From contig NC_037590.1 of NCBI RefSeq assembly GCF_003073045.1, forward strand, positions 44,432,296-44,496,295: a stretch of 64,000 nt of DNA. The letters are read 5' to 3'. The position numbers and the translations under genes were made by a program. This DNA comes from Pomacea canaliculata. Its lineage: Eukaryota; Mollusca; Gastropoda; Architaenioglossa; Ampullariidae. The notes below the pieces were generated by a model that saw only the letters and a list, made by a program, of their open reading frames with translations, did no database searches and was not told the DNA's origin. How positions within the stretch are numbered: the first letter of the stretch is position 1; each line of letters begins with the position of its first letter. Below, piece after piece: positions 1 through 13,800 of this stretch.

Positions 1-22
1 CAGCTGCTGGCAACTACACCCA

Positions 23-180
23 CCTATGACTAGGGCTCATATTCATGAAGTTTGTTAACCCAGCCTGTCACTCTACTCGAGACAAATATATCAGATACAC
101 TTTCCTATGATCAGGTCTCATATTTATGAATGTTGTTAACCCAGTCTGTTACTCTACCCGAGACGAGTATATCAGCTAAA
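23..180. repeat. Two-copy tandem duplication, about 81 bp period, in a TBC1D16 intron
   Basis: Copies start at 23 and 104 with cctatgac/cctatgat. They share ctcatatt-atgaa, gttaacccag-ctgt and gagac-a-tatatcag in order. The sequence is non-coding and no known element was recognised. The rest of 1-584 is AT-rich intron with a short doubled aaattgactccag at about 354-384. Confidence 0.7.
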
Positions 181-584
181 ACCCATATTCTTGGATTCAA
201 TGTGAGCCTACCCAAATTGTTTTACCAGTCAGTAATTTATTGGAAGGTCCCCTTCTGTTAGCTTTCTCCCAAGTACGGTAAATATACCGTCTATGTCTTT
301 TGTCATATGCTAGTAAGTGCATGACAATTGAATTATAGCTATGTAATCAGCGGTTAAATTGACTCCAGGCAAATTGACTCCAGTATAATCCTTTGTGTGA
401 TCTAATCAACTTATAGCAGTGGTTGAATTGGTAAAAAGTTGAATTGACCAGCAACCAACATATCAAGAAATCACTTTCGCATACTATAAAATTTATTTAT
501 AAGTAAAAGTCTACACTAAAAAAATACAGAATAAATTAATCTCAAAAAGAAACTAAAGGAGCTCAGATTAAAATAATCACTCAC

Positions 585-3500
585 CAAGGTCAACAGAAAA
601 TACACCACACATCTGGTCCCGAGCACTGCGCCTTTCTCTCTTGCCTTGGCTGAAGGTCATGGAATTCTCAGGAAAAGTCCAGTTGTATGAAGCACTGGCT
701 GAGCTGCTAGTGCTGGTGGGGGATTCCTGAGCACTCTGATGCGAGTCTCTCCGAGAGCTCTCCACTTCACATTCAGGATGTTCTTGCTGATTTGACCAGC
801 CTCCTTCTACTCCTTTCAAAGGGGAACCATCCCATTCTGTGTCAGAAGTGGCAGGAGTCAAAGGTGGGGAGTCAGGCCCAGAAGTGGTGGTGGAAGAACC
901 TGAGCTGAGCTGACCAGTGGCAAGAACATCCGGTGTCTCAACTGGGGTGTTTGGGGGTGGAGGGGTGATACCTGGCAGTTCCAGAAAGTGAGGTACTCGG
1001 ATGTTAACTAATTCAGCTGCATTGCTTTGAAGTCTGATGGAAGACACTTCATCCTTGATGACTGATAATGGTTGGCTGACAGGTGTCAATGTACCGATGG
1101 TGCCACTACAGAAAACGTCAGAGGTAAGCCGGATGCCATCGGTTCCAATCCCAGGGGAATCATTGTCTGTAGACTGAGAACTAGAAGCTGTACTGGTGTC
1201 AAATTTGCTGTCATTGGTGTTGAGATTTCGATCAAGGATGTTGGAAGCTGGTCCAGGTGCTCCGTTCTCCTGCACCTGACCTTCCAACACTACTAGTCTG
1301 TCGTCCGTCATCTGGATACTGAAAGAATGCCCTTCACCTCCACCCCAAGACCCACCACTTCGTGCACGAGCATGGAGTTTATGCCTGTTCAACATGGCTG
1401 CCAGCTGTTCTTCTGCTGTCAGTACATCACAGTTGTCTGCATGCACAGTGTCACCCCCAGCATTCAAATCATTCACGTTGACTCCAACTCGATTTTGTCG
1501 CAGTGCCAAAGGAACAGGCTTTGCATTGTTTTGTGGCACACTGCTGTTGTTCCGGCTGCTTTGGTTTGAACATAGGTCTTGAGTATTTGGGACAGTTGCC
1601 AAATCTGTGACATTCCTTGTGGCTTGTGAAACACTCTGCAACATGTTATACCCCAGCAACAAAGGCTCCTCAGTACCAATGCCAGAATCTGTCTGGGACT
1701 TGGCACTAGAGCTAAGCTTGCGTTCTGGATGCCATGAGTCCTCCCCTGGTGTGGAGCTGGCTTGGCTGAGAGATTCCTCTCTAGAGCCGCAAGACATATC
1801 CGAGCTCAGACTGCAGTTGTCCTGGCTGTGCTTTTTCCGTCTCTCTGCCTTCCTTTCGCCATGCTCATCCCATACTCTGTGCTCAGCAGGAACAGGATCT
1901 GGGTCCATCTTGGAAAACTCTTGACGTGGAGTTCTTCGAGGACTAGCTTTAGGTGTTGCACCAACAGAGCGGTTTGGACTGCTCTCAATGCTCTGAGGAT
2001 TTTTTTGCAGTGTAGCATTTGGAATCCATGTTAGGATAAGGGTAGGTCTGGAACCCTATAAAAAATATTTTAGAAAAATATATTAGAAAACAAAAAACAC
2101 TTGGACTGTTGTTCGTAAATCATTATTGCTATTATGCTTCTTAACTCTCTGATTCCAAGATGGACAAATAGGTCCAGCCCTTTCAACAACTAATATGTTC
2201 AAACTGCCAACTCATGTCTGTTATATTCAATAATTTCTACAACAAAACATGCTATTACAAAAAGGGATAAAATCCAGTCATTTAGCTAGATAATTTTGAA
2301 TAGTTACCTCCCTGAATATGGGAACAGAAAGACAATAATAAAGTGCACTTGTATAGTGCCTAATCCCTGCCCTTCAGACAAGCTCAAGGCATCTTAAAAA
2401 AAAAAAAACAAAAACAAAAAAAAACAGCACACTCTAGTTCACATATTTCATCAGGATCACAGCACTGACTGGTCTTAACTGAATACAATGTTGCAAGAAT
2501 TCCAGAAAAACAAATACATGTACAATGGCAGTAAAACGCTTCAAAAAGGAACTGCAGACTCAGTATCAATGGGAATACTATAGTAGTGGTGGTAGTGGAA
2601 CCAACAACATAAAGTTGTCCACTTTTGGTGCACATAACTGTCATGGATGAAGCAGGAGGCAGGACTGTAGATAGATCAGAGATCAGAGAATCAAGTCCAC
2701 GATTGCTGACGCCCATTGATTCAGAATCTAGAGCAGCATTGTGAGGAAAATGGACTGTATGTAGTGCAGAAACATGGAACATCTCCATGATTGTTGATTT
2801 ACTGTTGACTTAAATCAGCAAATGAAAAACCCAGAGCTGAGATGGCATAGATATGGTGGTGAAGACAGACTATGAAAGGGCACAGATTCAGGAAAACACT
2901 TCAGAACAGTCGAAGCAAATGTAAGTAAAAGCACAGATTAAGAGTAATCAGCAGATACCAAACATGATGAAACCCTAAGTACAATAATAAACGAAAGAAA
3001 AAGAACAGGATGAGCTAGTCCCCTCCAGCTGGTAAGGCAAAGGGACATCACTCTCATCAATTTAAAGATTCATATTTTTCCGGATGTATCTTTCTTTTAA
3101 AAAACAATGGTGACACATACGCACATGTGAAGAAGACTAGCAATTTTTCATAACTTTTCTAGTGGACTCAAGTGTTAGAAAATGCAAAGAAAAAATCTTA
3201 ACCCTTAACATCAAAACCAATGGCTATCTGTCAAAGTTAAGTGCATCATTTACTAATGAAACCTGATATAAGTGAATTGCACAACATATATTAAATAACT
3301 AATAAAACTTGATAAAAGTGAACTGTATGATATACATATTAAGATTCCAATTTTGCATGCATGTATTTTTGTTTTTCTTTTTTTATTAAGCAACACTTTA
3401 CGTACCTCATTTTGATGTGCCCGCAGAGTTAGGTAGCCTGGGTGGTGCTCAGAGTCCAAGAGAAGGGAAGCTGGTGGATGAACACAAACATTATTCTTGC

Positions 3501-3600
3501 AATAAATGATCTCTCCATCAAGAGGTGGGGGCTTGAGGGAGTCGCTGCTTCCCAGTCGCAGCAGGCTGCTGGCCTTTTTGACAATTGTGCTCAAAGCCAT
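585..3600 (-). CDS. TBC1D16: TBC1D16 orthologue, 5' coding part (Rab GTPase-activating protein), partial
   Basis: Two coding exons are visible on the minus strand: 3406-3600 (65 codons, phase 0, donor GTACG) and 585-2055 (490 codons plus one base, donor GTGAGT). The start ATG at 3600 is chosen because MALSTIVKKASSLLRLGS resembles the vertebrate TBC1D16 N-terminus. It is followed by LDGEIIYCKNNVCVHPP and EHHPGYL, near-identical to TBC1D16. An acceptor just upstream (exon edge 3609) implies a 5'UTR intron. The next exon opens with TLILTWIPN, then a long Ser/Thr-rich acidic linker, and ends with QMCGVFSVDLG, which in vertebrates precedes the conserved region leading to the TBC domain. That catalytic TBC domain lies beyond base 1. 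TBC1D16 proteins activate Rab GTP hydrolysis (Rab4A reported in vertebrates) and act in endosome recycling. Identity is strong; function is inferred from the family. Confidence 0.9.
2315..2412 (+). repeat. Short interspersed repeat tail (aataat / tatagtgccta type)
   Basis: The stretch aataataaagtgcacttg, then tatagtgcctaatcc, then aagctcaaggcatctt matches a layout seen elsewhere in this window (17627-17700), followed by an A-rich tract. It looks like the 3' tail of an old SINE or LINE. It lies in the intron between the two visible TBC1D16 coding exons (2056-3405), which otherwise shows nothing coding. Confidence 0.4.
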
Positions 3601-4537
3601 TAGTGTTTTCTGTAAAAAGCACCATGAGCCTCTTTTTTTTATAAAAATAAAATTGTGTTTTTCAAATTTTGCAAATGTTGTATTTGCAGTAAAAAAGGTA
3701 TTGAGCATCTCATTTCTGGAGCAGATATTCAACTATAAATGAAAGTGTTTTTGTATCATCTAATGCAGGTATTATTATACAAATATCCTTACAATTTCCC
3801 TAAGAGCTAACAAAAACTTAACTTGAATTCTTGGAATGCTTCTCAAAATACTGCAGCTAATAACATTGAACATTTCTTAATTTTGTACTAAATTACACTA
3901 TAATTTACAGTTACATGGGTAACTCTTACTAAAAGTTACAATTGTTTTCTTCTGTCTTCATGAGGATGTCACTTCTTTCCGATATATATATATGTACACA
4001 CAAGTGTTTAAATATTTAAGTGTTATATCGCGCTTAGTAATATATTAACAAGCAAGTTTCATGAAAACACTGAAACTAGAGACCGTAAGTTTATACCAAA
4101 TACAACAATGACACTTTCGACTACCAAAAATAAATATCTTCGCTAATCAACGTAAATTACTTTTTATTCTTGTACTCTTATACATTTATGTACTGAGTAT
4201 TATTTACTGATCTTTTATCTGCACGATATCAGCCTAGACTAAATCTTTTAAATACAATTACATGTGTCAAATGCGTATGCGTGTTGTTATTTTGCGTCTG
4301 CCACTCAGCCTTACTATATTCATAGTAGTCGTGAAAATGTCTTACTCGCTATCTCTACAACATCATAGAATAATTATAGGTAAACACAGAAGTTTCACAT
4401 TTTATTTTACTGTTTTTAATATTAATCCTTCCACAACTATATTGATTGCAGAAACTATACAACTATATGTTGCTGCTGCGTCGGCACGTCTTCGTTCTAA
4501 CATCTGCTGGCGTCTGCCTGCGCTAATGATGGAATGA

Positions 4538-4817
4538 CCGAGTATGCTTCATTATGGGAAAAACTGCTGGATATTCATCATTCAATATTTATACTTTCTT
4601 TAGTGTTTTCTAAATAGTGGTACTCTACGTATAACTTTAATGATATAAGGCCATGAGACACGAACAGCGCTCACTCATTGCTCTCCCGGATGACGACCGC
4701 CGCCATGCTATTTGATTAATCCATAACACTGCTTATAAGAGTGGTTTTGATTGGCTACTTGCACTCCCCACAATGCTTAGCGGAATGCTTCGTACGGCTT
4801 AGCAACCCACAAGCATC
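4538..4817. promoter_or_regulatory. Shared divergent promoter region, TBC1D16 (-) / CCDC40 (+)
   Basis: This is the short interval between the 5' ends of two head-to-head genes. It contains an inverted CCAAT box (ATTGG, 4750-4754), a ZNF143-like stretch CACTCCCCACAATGC at about 4761-4775 and a partial RFX X-box at 4792-4806. No TATA box was seen at the expected distance. Transcription start sites cannot be placed from sequence alone. The upstream stretch 3610-4537 should hold a non-coding first exon and intron of TBC1D16, but I could not fix its boundaries. Confidence 0.55.
4792..4806 (+). promoter_or_regulatory. Candidate RFX X-box (imperfect) in the CCDC40 promoter
   Basis: GTACGG, CTT, AGCAAC resembles the X-box layout GTNRCC-spacer-RGYAAC. 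The right half-site AGCAAC is perfect and the left half deviates at two positions. It lies 11 bases before the CCDC40 ATG. RFX factors are known to drive motile-cilium genes, so the placement fits. The match is partial, so confidence is modest. Confidence 0.4.
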
Positions 4818-7800
4818 ATGGCGGATGACACAGCTAAGTAGGATAGCTCTCTTTAGCAATATTTAATTTTTATGCTACTGATTTTAAATAGAATACCAAT
4901 AAATACCAGAATTAAATTACATTACACTAACTATTTCTTTATGGATAATAATCGCAAGTGATTTTATTCTGTTCGAATGAATGAAAGAATATTTGAAAAT
5001 TGTTTATGCTGGATCGAAGAAATATGCATACTGTGTCAACAACTGTAATATTTCATTACGTCTTATAGTATGAGCAATCGCTTGAAAATGCGGATAGAAG
5101 TTAACATTACATAAGATAGAGCTCCAGAAATCAAAATAGCTCACCCAGTCTCTAATGTTCATGCAAATGCAGGTCGATTGTGTTAATATATATAGAAAAT
5201 GTAGTCACATCATTATTTTACTCCTTTTTTAGGGAGGATTTCCCCCAGGATGACCTGGAAACCAAGGAGGCAGAGAACAATGAATTTGTACGTTAAATCT
5301 GTGTGATATATCAAGAAACTAAGAAACTCTTACCATAGTTTAACAAACTTAAATAACAGATAATTTCTGTTTGTGTCTGATACTTAATTGCATAGTAACG
5401 TTGTACTGCAATATCATTGTAATGCACTTTTAAAGACATTGTACTATGCAGATTGTAACACATAATAATTGATTTGACACTAATTAACTTACTTTTTTTC
5501 TTTCCCATCCATCCTTCTCTTTCTCTCCATCTCTCTTTCTGCCATCACTAATTTCAGATTTCCTCCTGCTAAACAAAATAAACAGACAAATTTACATTTT
5601 ATGTAATCCATGTTTAATATGGGATCTTTAGGAGGTTGACACTGAAGAAGAAAATAAAGATGTAGACATGGATCTTACGCGACCAGATTCAGAAAAAGGT
5701 AATACATATACAGTCTGTAATATTATTTTTTATTTGGTTTTACTTTTTTATAACTTTTTTGAAAGAAGCAGGATGAAAAAAAATGAAAGTAAAGCAAGAA
5801 ATGTTTTTACACATTGTGCAACCCGAAAAGTTTTTTGGTTGTGCAGTGTGTGAAATTATTTGCAGAAAATAAAAAATATTGTTTAAAATTAACATTTAAG
5901 AAAATTGATTTTAGGCCTTTTGTATGTAAACTTTTTAATTATATTGTTATTACAATGGGTAAATCATAAACTAGGTTTTTTTTGTTTGCTTTGCAAGATG
6001 TGTTCTTCAGGTCTGCAGTTAACACAGCATTTAATCAAGAAAGAGTTATAATACCTGTATATTAATATATGATTAATCTCTGTACAAAGATCCTTTATAT
6101 GTGTTCATGTATACATAGATATAGGAATAAAAAAGAGAGCAAAATATCAAATGAAAAAGATGAAGAATAAGTATTGTAACAGGCTTTCTTCCATGTTCTC
6201 AAGGAAACCCTCTTTCTCGTCCACCCTCTGCCACAAGTGTATTGTCAGCTACATCAGCTAGGCCACCTAGTGCACATCGCTCAGAGTCAGCCATTTCTGA
6301 TAAGTCTGGTGGTACCAAACAACCAGGATCAGGTACCTTAAACAGGCCAGATAGTGCAAATCAGTTAAGGTCAACCATTTCTAGCAGACCAGGTAGTGCA
6401 AGCAGGCCAGGATCATCCACGTCTAACAGACCAGGTAGTGCAAATCAGCCAAGATCAGCTACTTCAGTGAATAACATGCTGTCACATTCTTCAGGTCACT
6501 CAGCTTCACCTACTAGTAGCCGCCAAGGTTCAGATTCAGGAAGAGATTTTCACCCGTCGGTTGAGGTCATAGAGAATGGAGCTGGAGCCACACAGAGAGA
6601 GGAAGCAGTGGAGCAAGACAAAGGTGAGAATGTACAGATGATAGATAATAGCAAGAGAGAGAGAAAAGGCTGAAATGTTGCATAGAAAGTGATGAACAAA
6701 AGAGATCGATCTCAGCAGAACTTTTAATTTTATGAAATATCTGTTCATTGACTGGTATGTAGGATACTCTAGTTATGTTTTGTCATTTGCATCATTATCA
6801 TTTACAAGTGTCCTATTCAGCAGACTCCCACCCACCACTGATAGCTAAAGTATTGTAAACTTGCTGCTGATTGGGCTGGAACTCACCACTCCATTGATCA
6901 GAGTTGGTTTTTTAAAGCTGTTTACATAGTTTGCATAGTGAGCTAGGAATACTGTAGATATTTCTATGTAGAAATATGTGTAGTATAAACTAACCTATGC
7001 ACAATGAAGGTCATCACAGCTAGTGAATCATCAGCATTGAAATGCATTAGTCTGGGAGATTTTGCAGCCCAATTTTTAAAGAAGTAAGCAAAGAATAGGT
7101 AAAGAGTACAGGCAAAAGCCATAGGGGCTACTTTCATTGTTAGACTGATATCTTTTTTATTTTTGTATCATTCCTGCATGCTTTTATATATATATATATG
7201 GTCAACATTTATAACTTGAGTGAATGTTGCATTTGGATACTTTGAAAAAAAAAAGGTACAAAACTGGTTTTGTCACAAGAGAATGCGCATAGCTGTTTGA
7301 TCTTACTGTCAAAAATACATGTACTATCATACACAGATTCTACAGCTTACTTTTGTACAGAAAATAAATTTAAAGTCTGTATATGCCGTTAAACTAAAGC
7401 AACAAAATATAAATTTAGAAATGAATGTAATACTCAGGTTTTTCTCAAATAAAAATAAAGCAACTAAAAAGCACATTACAACATATTCATTCAAATATTC
7501 TTATCATGATTTTCCTACCACGCACTCAACATGTATATTCTTCATATTGTGTCAGACTGTTGCAATCTTTGTCTTCCTTCTTGATTCTTTTTCTTGTAAT
7601 CCTGTGATCTTTGGCAAACGGATATTATAAAAAACCAAACCTAAACAGAAAATTTTCCTCAGTATTACATAACATTTCATACAGGTAATAATAATAAATG
7701 CAAAATTTGTAAAGCACATACTCACACTCCTAAGGAGCATGCTCTTAGCGCCTATGAACTAGAATGAGACATGGACAGTATACGAGGGACAGGAAAACAA

Positions 7801-10800
7801 ACAAATAACATATGAACTATAAAAAAATAAACAACCATACTAAACAAAGAATAAAATCAAATACAGAAAACGCAAAGAGGACCAAATAACAGATACAGAT
7901 TTCTGTAGCAGCCCACCTCAATTTACATAATCTTACAGAATGAAACCAACAGTAGTCTAATTACAAACTCATCTCAACTCATAATATCTATTCTGTTAGG
8001 ACTTTACCAAAATTATTTCAGGATTTAGCATGCAAAAAGGAAGACCAATTCAAAGATGAGTTTCCAAAATAATCCAACACAACTGCAAATATTAACCCTA
8101 CTTTTTTGCAGTTTTTATACTGTTCTCTTTCAATGATATGGTTCTCTAATTAAAAAAAAGTGTATGACTCATAAAGAACACATCTAACAAAAGTTACTGG
8201 ACATCCTCCACTGTACACATTAGTCAGCTCAAAAGCTTAACCTGAGCTTTGTAACTAACCCCAAAGTTGAAGAAGTATTTGCATGTCTTAGTCTTGGTGC
8301 CTTTTCTGTTACACTTAGTTTCAGCTTAATTGGTTTTGAAAAACAAAAGTGGTACAGATAGGTAAAGTTCATCCTTAACCTTTACAGGTCATTAGCGAGT
8401 GAGGTGTTAGAAACCTCACTTTTCTCAGGGCCACTTTTTCATGAGGCTAGTGCCTATCTCCTCTCCCTCACTGTCTTACCTTGCCCAACCCTTTATGGAG
8501 TCAGGTACCCAATCCTGGCAACTGGTTCGACTTGGGGAAGTTTACTTCACTAATTGGGAATTGAACCAGTACGCTATATGTTTGGACGCCAGTGCTCTAA
8601 TCCCTTGGCTATCCACTTCCATTGGTTTTAGAAAAATGGTACAGATAAAGAGTACCAAAGCATAATGCTGTAGGGGCAGTGAACACAGTTCGCTGTGTTC
8701 AAGGAACATTTTGTGGAAGGTGGAGCCAAACTCTCTTCTACTGCCATCTTGATTCTGAAAAATCAGGTAACCATTCCTGAATGCTGGATGGGTAGGAGGA
8801 GTAATTCAGTCACAGGTCAAAGCTGGTCTTGAGCCAGTGGCCTTCTAACCTGCAGTCATGCATGAAGCACTTGGCTAGCATGTCTTTAGAGATACAATGA
8901 GAATGTGATGAAAAAAATTACACATTTGAATCGTTTGTGTGTTTTATCATTAGTTGAGTTGATATGTTTAAAGTTTGTCTCCATCTTTACAGGTGGCACT
9001 CAAACACCAGCTGAAGAGGAAGAGCCTGATTTGCCTATGATGCCTGCTGCAGCTGCTGAACTTCAGCATGGGGGTGGTAGGGGTGGTGGGGGTGGTGGTG
9101 GTGGAGACAGTGATGATGAAGATGAAAGTGAGGATGAAGAAGCTAGTGAGAGTGAAGAGGAGGGGGAGGAGGAGAGTGAAGGAAGTAGCACCGAGACAGA
9201 GCTAATTGTTCTGGACCCTGATCATGTAAGTGTCAAATGTTCTAATGAAGCATAATGGTTTAGAAATTGTGTTCTAACTTCTCTCTCTTCCTTTTTAATT
9301 GTAACATATTCATCATGTTTTACTATTGCACTTAATGTACTGTAGAGATGAAAGGTATTTCTGTTTTGTTATTAATATAGTGTAATCATGTGGATGAGGA
9401 TATGGCACTATTATATGCATACTATTTGCAAACACTCTTAAAAGAGTAGGTTTGTTTGCATCAGATTTGAATATGAACAGTTTGAAGAACTAAGACTGGT
9501 TTCACCATTTGGACAAAGAAAATGAATTGCTGTAGAATTCTGAATACGCACAGTTTGGAGTACTACATAAAAGAAGTCTTCAAGTCGTTGGATTTCCAGA
9601 CCAGGGTTGACACAGCTTCCATAATACTTTGTTCTTAATACTTTGCATCTTTCCTACAGCCTCTGATGAAACGCTTCCAAGCTGCCTTGAAAGCACACCT
9701 GGACAAGCAAAGTGAGCGGCTTACTTTGCAGTTGAGGGAACTCGTGAGTTTATATACCCCCTTTTTTCTTCCTTTCTTTTAACACTAACATTCAGCAAAA
9801 AGTATGTTTCACTTTTCTTTAATGTCCATTTGCATTATCAAACATATCTAGAATGTTTTTGTATATATATATACACACACATAAAGTGAGTTCATAAAAT
9901 TCATTATCACTTCATTCTTAGTGCTTAATCATGCCTGTGTATGTGTCATATGATATATTTTCTTTCAATATCTAGGATGAGTCCCTTCGTGTTAGAAAGA
10001 AGGAACGTGAAGACCTTGGAGTGGACCTCTATGGCGTGCAGCAAGAGCTGGCTCGTTACCAAATGATGCTGGAGCGCAACCATGATGAATTTTCACAGAA
10101 GAACCAACTGCGCCAACGTCATGAACAGGAACTTGTGGATGTGCGTCATGTCTATAAAGATACACAGCTGACAGTGAACATGGAAAAGAAGAAGGGTAAG
10201 ACTATTCCACCATTTAGATCTGTGAAAGTCATTGGCAGAGAAACATATGTTTGTGGGAGACGCTGGTTTATGTGCCATGATAAGTCTGATGATTAATGAC
10301 TCTTTGGCGATAGAGTCTGTGTGCTGTCTTCCAGTTCAGCCAACTATCCATGTCACAAGACTTTCCCAGTGGGAATAAAATGGGAGCAAGGATGGCAAAT
10401 GGGGTCACAAGTCACAGTTAGAGAATTATTGGAAATTCAAGAGTTCATCAAGAATTTCTGTCCGAGTTGAGAAGAAAGCCAACAGTTGGGTGCTCACCTC
10501 ACTGCTTCATTGTGTTCGATAGACTGTCTAATGATGAGCCAGAACTTTGGTATAGTCTTAATCTTTGAGGCAGTTTGCAGCGAGAGTTTGCTTTGTTGTG
10601 TGGTCTTACTGCAGGTGACAGGCAAGCATAATAAACATGGCCCTATAGGGCTTGACTTGAGAATGACATCCATAGCGTATAAAAGCCCTGGTTACAAACT
10701 ACATCAAGCTACAGGTTTTTGTCAACATTATAGATTTTCACACATTGCAGCCATGTTTTTTTTCATACAAATGTGTGTACAGGAAATGCCATTTGTGATA

Positions 10801-13800
10801 GGGTTTATAAGTTTTACTATTTGATGACACATCTGAGGATGTGTGACAATACAGTTGTTTTTTTTTCGCAAGGACAATAAACTGTACAAGGGAAGGAACT
10901 CTGTTGTCAAAACCTGAATCATTCATTTATCCATTCATCCTTTGACTGGTACTGGTCATTAAGGGGAACAAATGTGGCATCTGACCAGCCTGCAACTTGG
11001 ACAACGGTCTTTTCTCTGGGCTTATATACATGGCAACACTTATCTGCCTCTCCAAGTGAAACATATGGATTGACCTAGTCGAGAACACACAGGCACTGAG
11101 TGTTAGCTAGGACTTTCATCGTGGAAAGCCTTTGCCTGCTGGCTCCATGTTAGCATTATGATTTACTTAAGGGTTTACTCCCAGTTACATGTTGAGATAT
11201 ACACCTCCCTCAACTATGCATTTTTTCATTCTGGAAGAAATTAAGTAAACATAGGACTCAGGGTAAAAAAGCTTTTTTGTGTTTAAATTATTCTCTTTAA
11301 GTCTGTTTTTAGGGATACCTTTACAGTTATATTTATTTTGTTTTTTATTTTTGACAAAATAAAATGTTCCTTCTTTTGAGTATGGATAACCCATTAAATA
11401 TGCTGTCAACATTGAGTCCATAATAATGTATATATTCTAGAGACCACAGGGGCAACAAACTATTTTCACCATGTCTAGGGCACAGAAAGTGGATTACAGA
11501 GCCAAGCCCTATATGTTTCTGCCACACTTAAAATCTCATAATAAAGCTGAAGATGCCATTTAGTAATGATAGACTCCTTCTACCAATGGAACAGGATTAT
11601 GTTGGGATTAACTTAGAACTGTCTTGTTCAGGTACTAGAGTCTGGTATGTCTGTAAAGGAACATTATGGCCTTCCAACAGGTGCTGAGCTGCAAGGAGAA
11701 GTAGAGAATCTGGCTCTACGACTCTTCTATATGGAGAATGCCAAAGACGATGTGCGGTCAGATATAGCTGTCATGCGACGAGCTGCAGAAAAGGCAGAGG
11801 GGGATGTAGCAAAAGCAGAAGCTGCAAAGCAAAGGCAGGATCTGTTTGTAGATCGGTTGGTCGAGCAAGTTGACAAGTTGAGGGAAGAAGTTGCCATGTA
11901 TGAAGCACAGATCACAGCCCAGACAGAGGAGACACGAGCAGCCAAAGATGCCCTCATGGAAGCTAACATGGAGATGGAGGTCAGTTAAGAAGTTGTTGGA
12001 CTTTTTTCAATGTAGAGCAACCACAAAGACAATTTTTTGTCCCCTGTAGAAAAGTTAATCTTATTGTGAACTTGGATTAAATCATATGACAAGAACCATC
12101 ACCTATCAGTTTCTCAATAAAGATTTGTTTCTGTGTATGCATATATATAATTACTAACTAAAAGTAAAAAGAATGAGTGACACTAGCAGCTAGCCATAAA
12201 TTGTTTAATGTATTTCATCTTCATTTCAGTTATTACCTTTATATCACAAATGGCAGGCACAATCTTATATTGCAGGCTATTGGGGTGGAGAAGAAACAAC
12301 TGTTTCAACAGTGGAATTCCAGTCTTATCGGCATGCGCCGTCGAGATGAAGCACATGCAGCCATGCAGGAGGCCTTGGAGTAAGTCAGTAACATTTAGGT
12401 GTTGATTTCTGACAGCAGTCCATAAGCATAGTTCTCAGCTCCTTACTTGTCTTAACCTGTTGGGCAAACTTCTTGATTAGTCTGATAGGTTTTTGCTCCG
12501 AAGTTAACTTTCTAGTAATAGATAACTTGTTATAGTGCATAGAAAAATGTGAAAATTCTTATCATTGTTTTTAAAGTTACATCAACAGAAATGTTTAGTG
12601 CATCATATTTAAGACATTTTAATGATGTTGTTCATAATGATGATGAAAAAGAACACTTAAACTAAGGCTACTAAATTGTTTGGTGGTTACGTCCTCAGTT
12701 CCCATATTTCCAGTTTTGGGGAATTATTTGTAATGCAGTAATTCATTACAGTAAACAGGAGCAGAAGATTTTGTCACTGGAGATGGAAATGGAGGGTTAC
12801 CAGAGGTCTATTCAAAAAGAGCAAGAAACCAATGAGAAGCTGACTCTGATCCTAGCAAAAACAGAACGAGAAATTGAGGCTGTCAAAAAACAACTGGCCC
12901 AGTGTCATTCACGTTTTGATGCCCTGAAAGCTGAGTACACCGTCTACACTCGTATGCTGCATGAGACAGAGCAGTCTCTGAACAGAGCAAATGCTGTAAA
13001 TATTTATTTCTGTTTTGTCTTTATTCTTTTATTTATGCATTTTGGGGGAGGTGGGGGAAGATTTGCATGCAAATATTCCTTTCTCAGTTAAGCCATTTAT
13101 AAATTATTTCATCTCACTAAGCAGCAGAATTTCATTCTACATGAAACAATTAATGCAACGATGCCAAATGATTGGGTAGTCTTCAAATGTTTACTTTCTG
13201 AAAGAGAAAACTAACAATTTTAATTCTACTGTCTACTTTTTCATTGTTCTGAAACCTAGCTACTCTTTTATCAAGATTTTTACACAGAAAGTGCTGCATA
13301 GACAAGGAGTCATAGATAATGGTATATATGACTGTCAACAGATATGCCTCAGTGTTTTTGCAAACATGCATGCTTGCTTTTGTAAACTAAATAAATTTTA
13401 GTTGTTATGTTACTTAGGCCTGCACTAATTCTAATTGTACACAGGACAAGACACTGAGGGAACATGAATTAGATGCACTGAGGAAACAGACTGAGAGAGA
13501 ATTTCAAGCAAAGGTGTCCCTGGAAGATCAAATCATGGAGCGCCTTCGTACACAGCTGACATTGGATAAAGCTGCCCAGTACTCCAAGAAACTGACCTTT
13601 CAGACTCGAGAGCGTACCAAGAATGTGGTATGTTGCTGTGAGAGGTGATGTGTGGCTGTATAAATATGTCAGGGGGCTCCACAATTACTGATGCTACTCA
13701 GTATAATGAAGAGAATTTCAGGCAGTCTAAAATTAATACTATGTTTTGTTTATGTTTGAAACTTTAAAGTCCAGCCTCGAAACCATTTCTTTAAGAACTA

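Noticed and set aside
8525-8622. A tRNA gene on the minus strand
   Set aside because: A and B boxes are present but no cloverleaf acceptor or anticodon stem closes, and a homologous body follows. It is a SINE. The same applies to 25434-25500, 34929-34990, 39415-39500 and 51150-51235.
9062-9200. Gly-run and acidic tract suspected as a simple-repeat artefact
   Set aside because: It is in frame within CCDC40 exon 5, bounded by good splice sites and directly followed by the conserved VLDPDH block, so it is real coding sequence.
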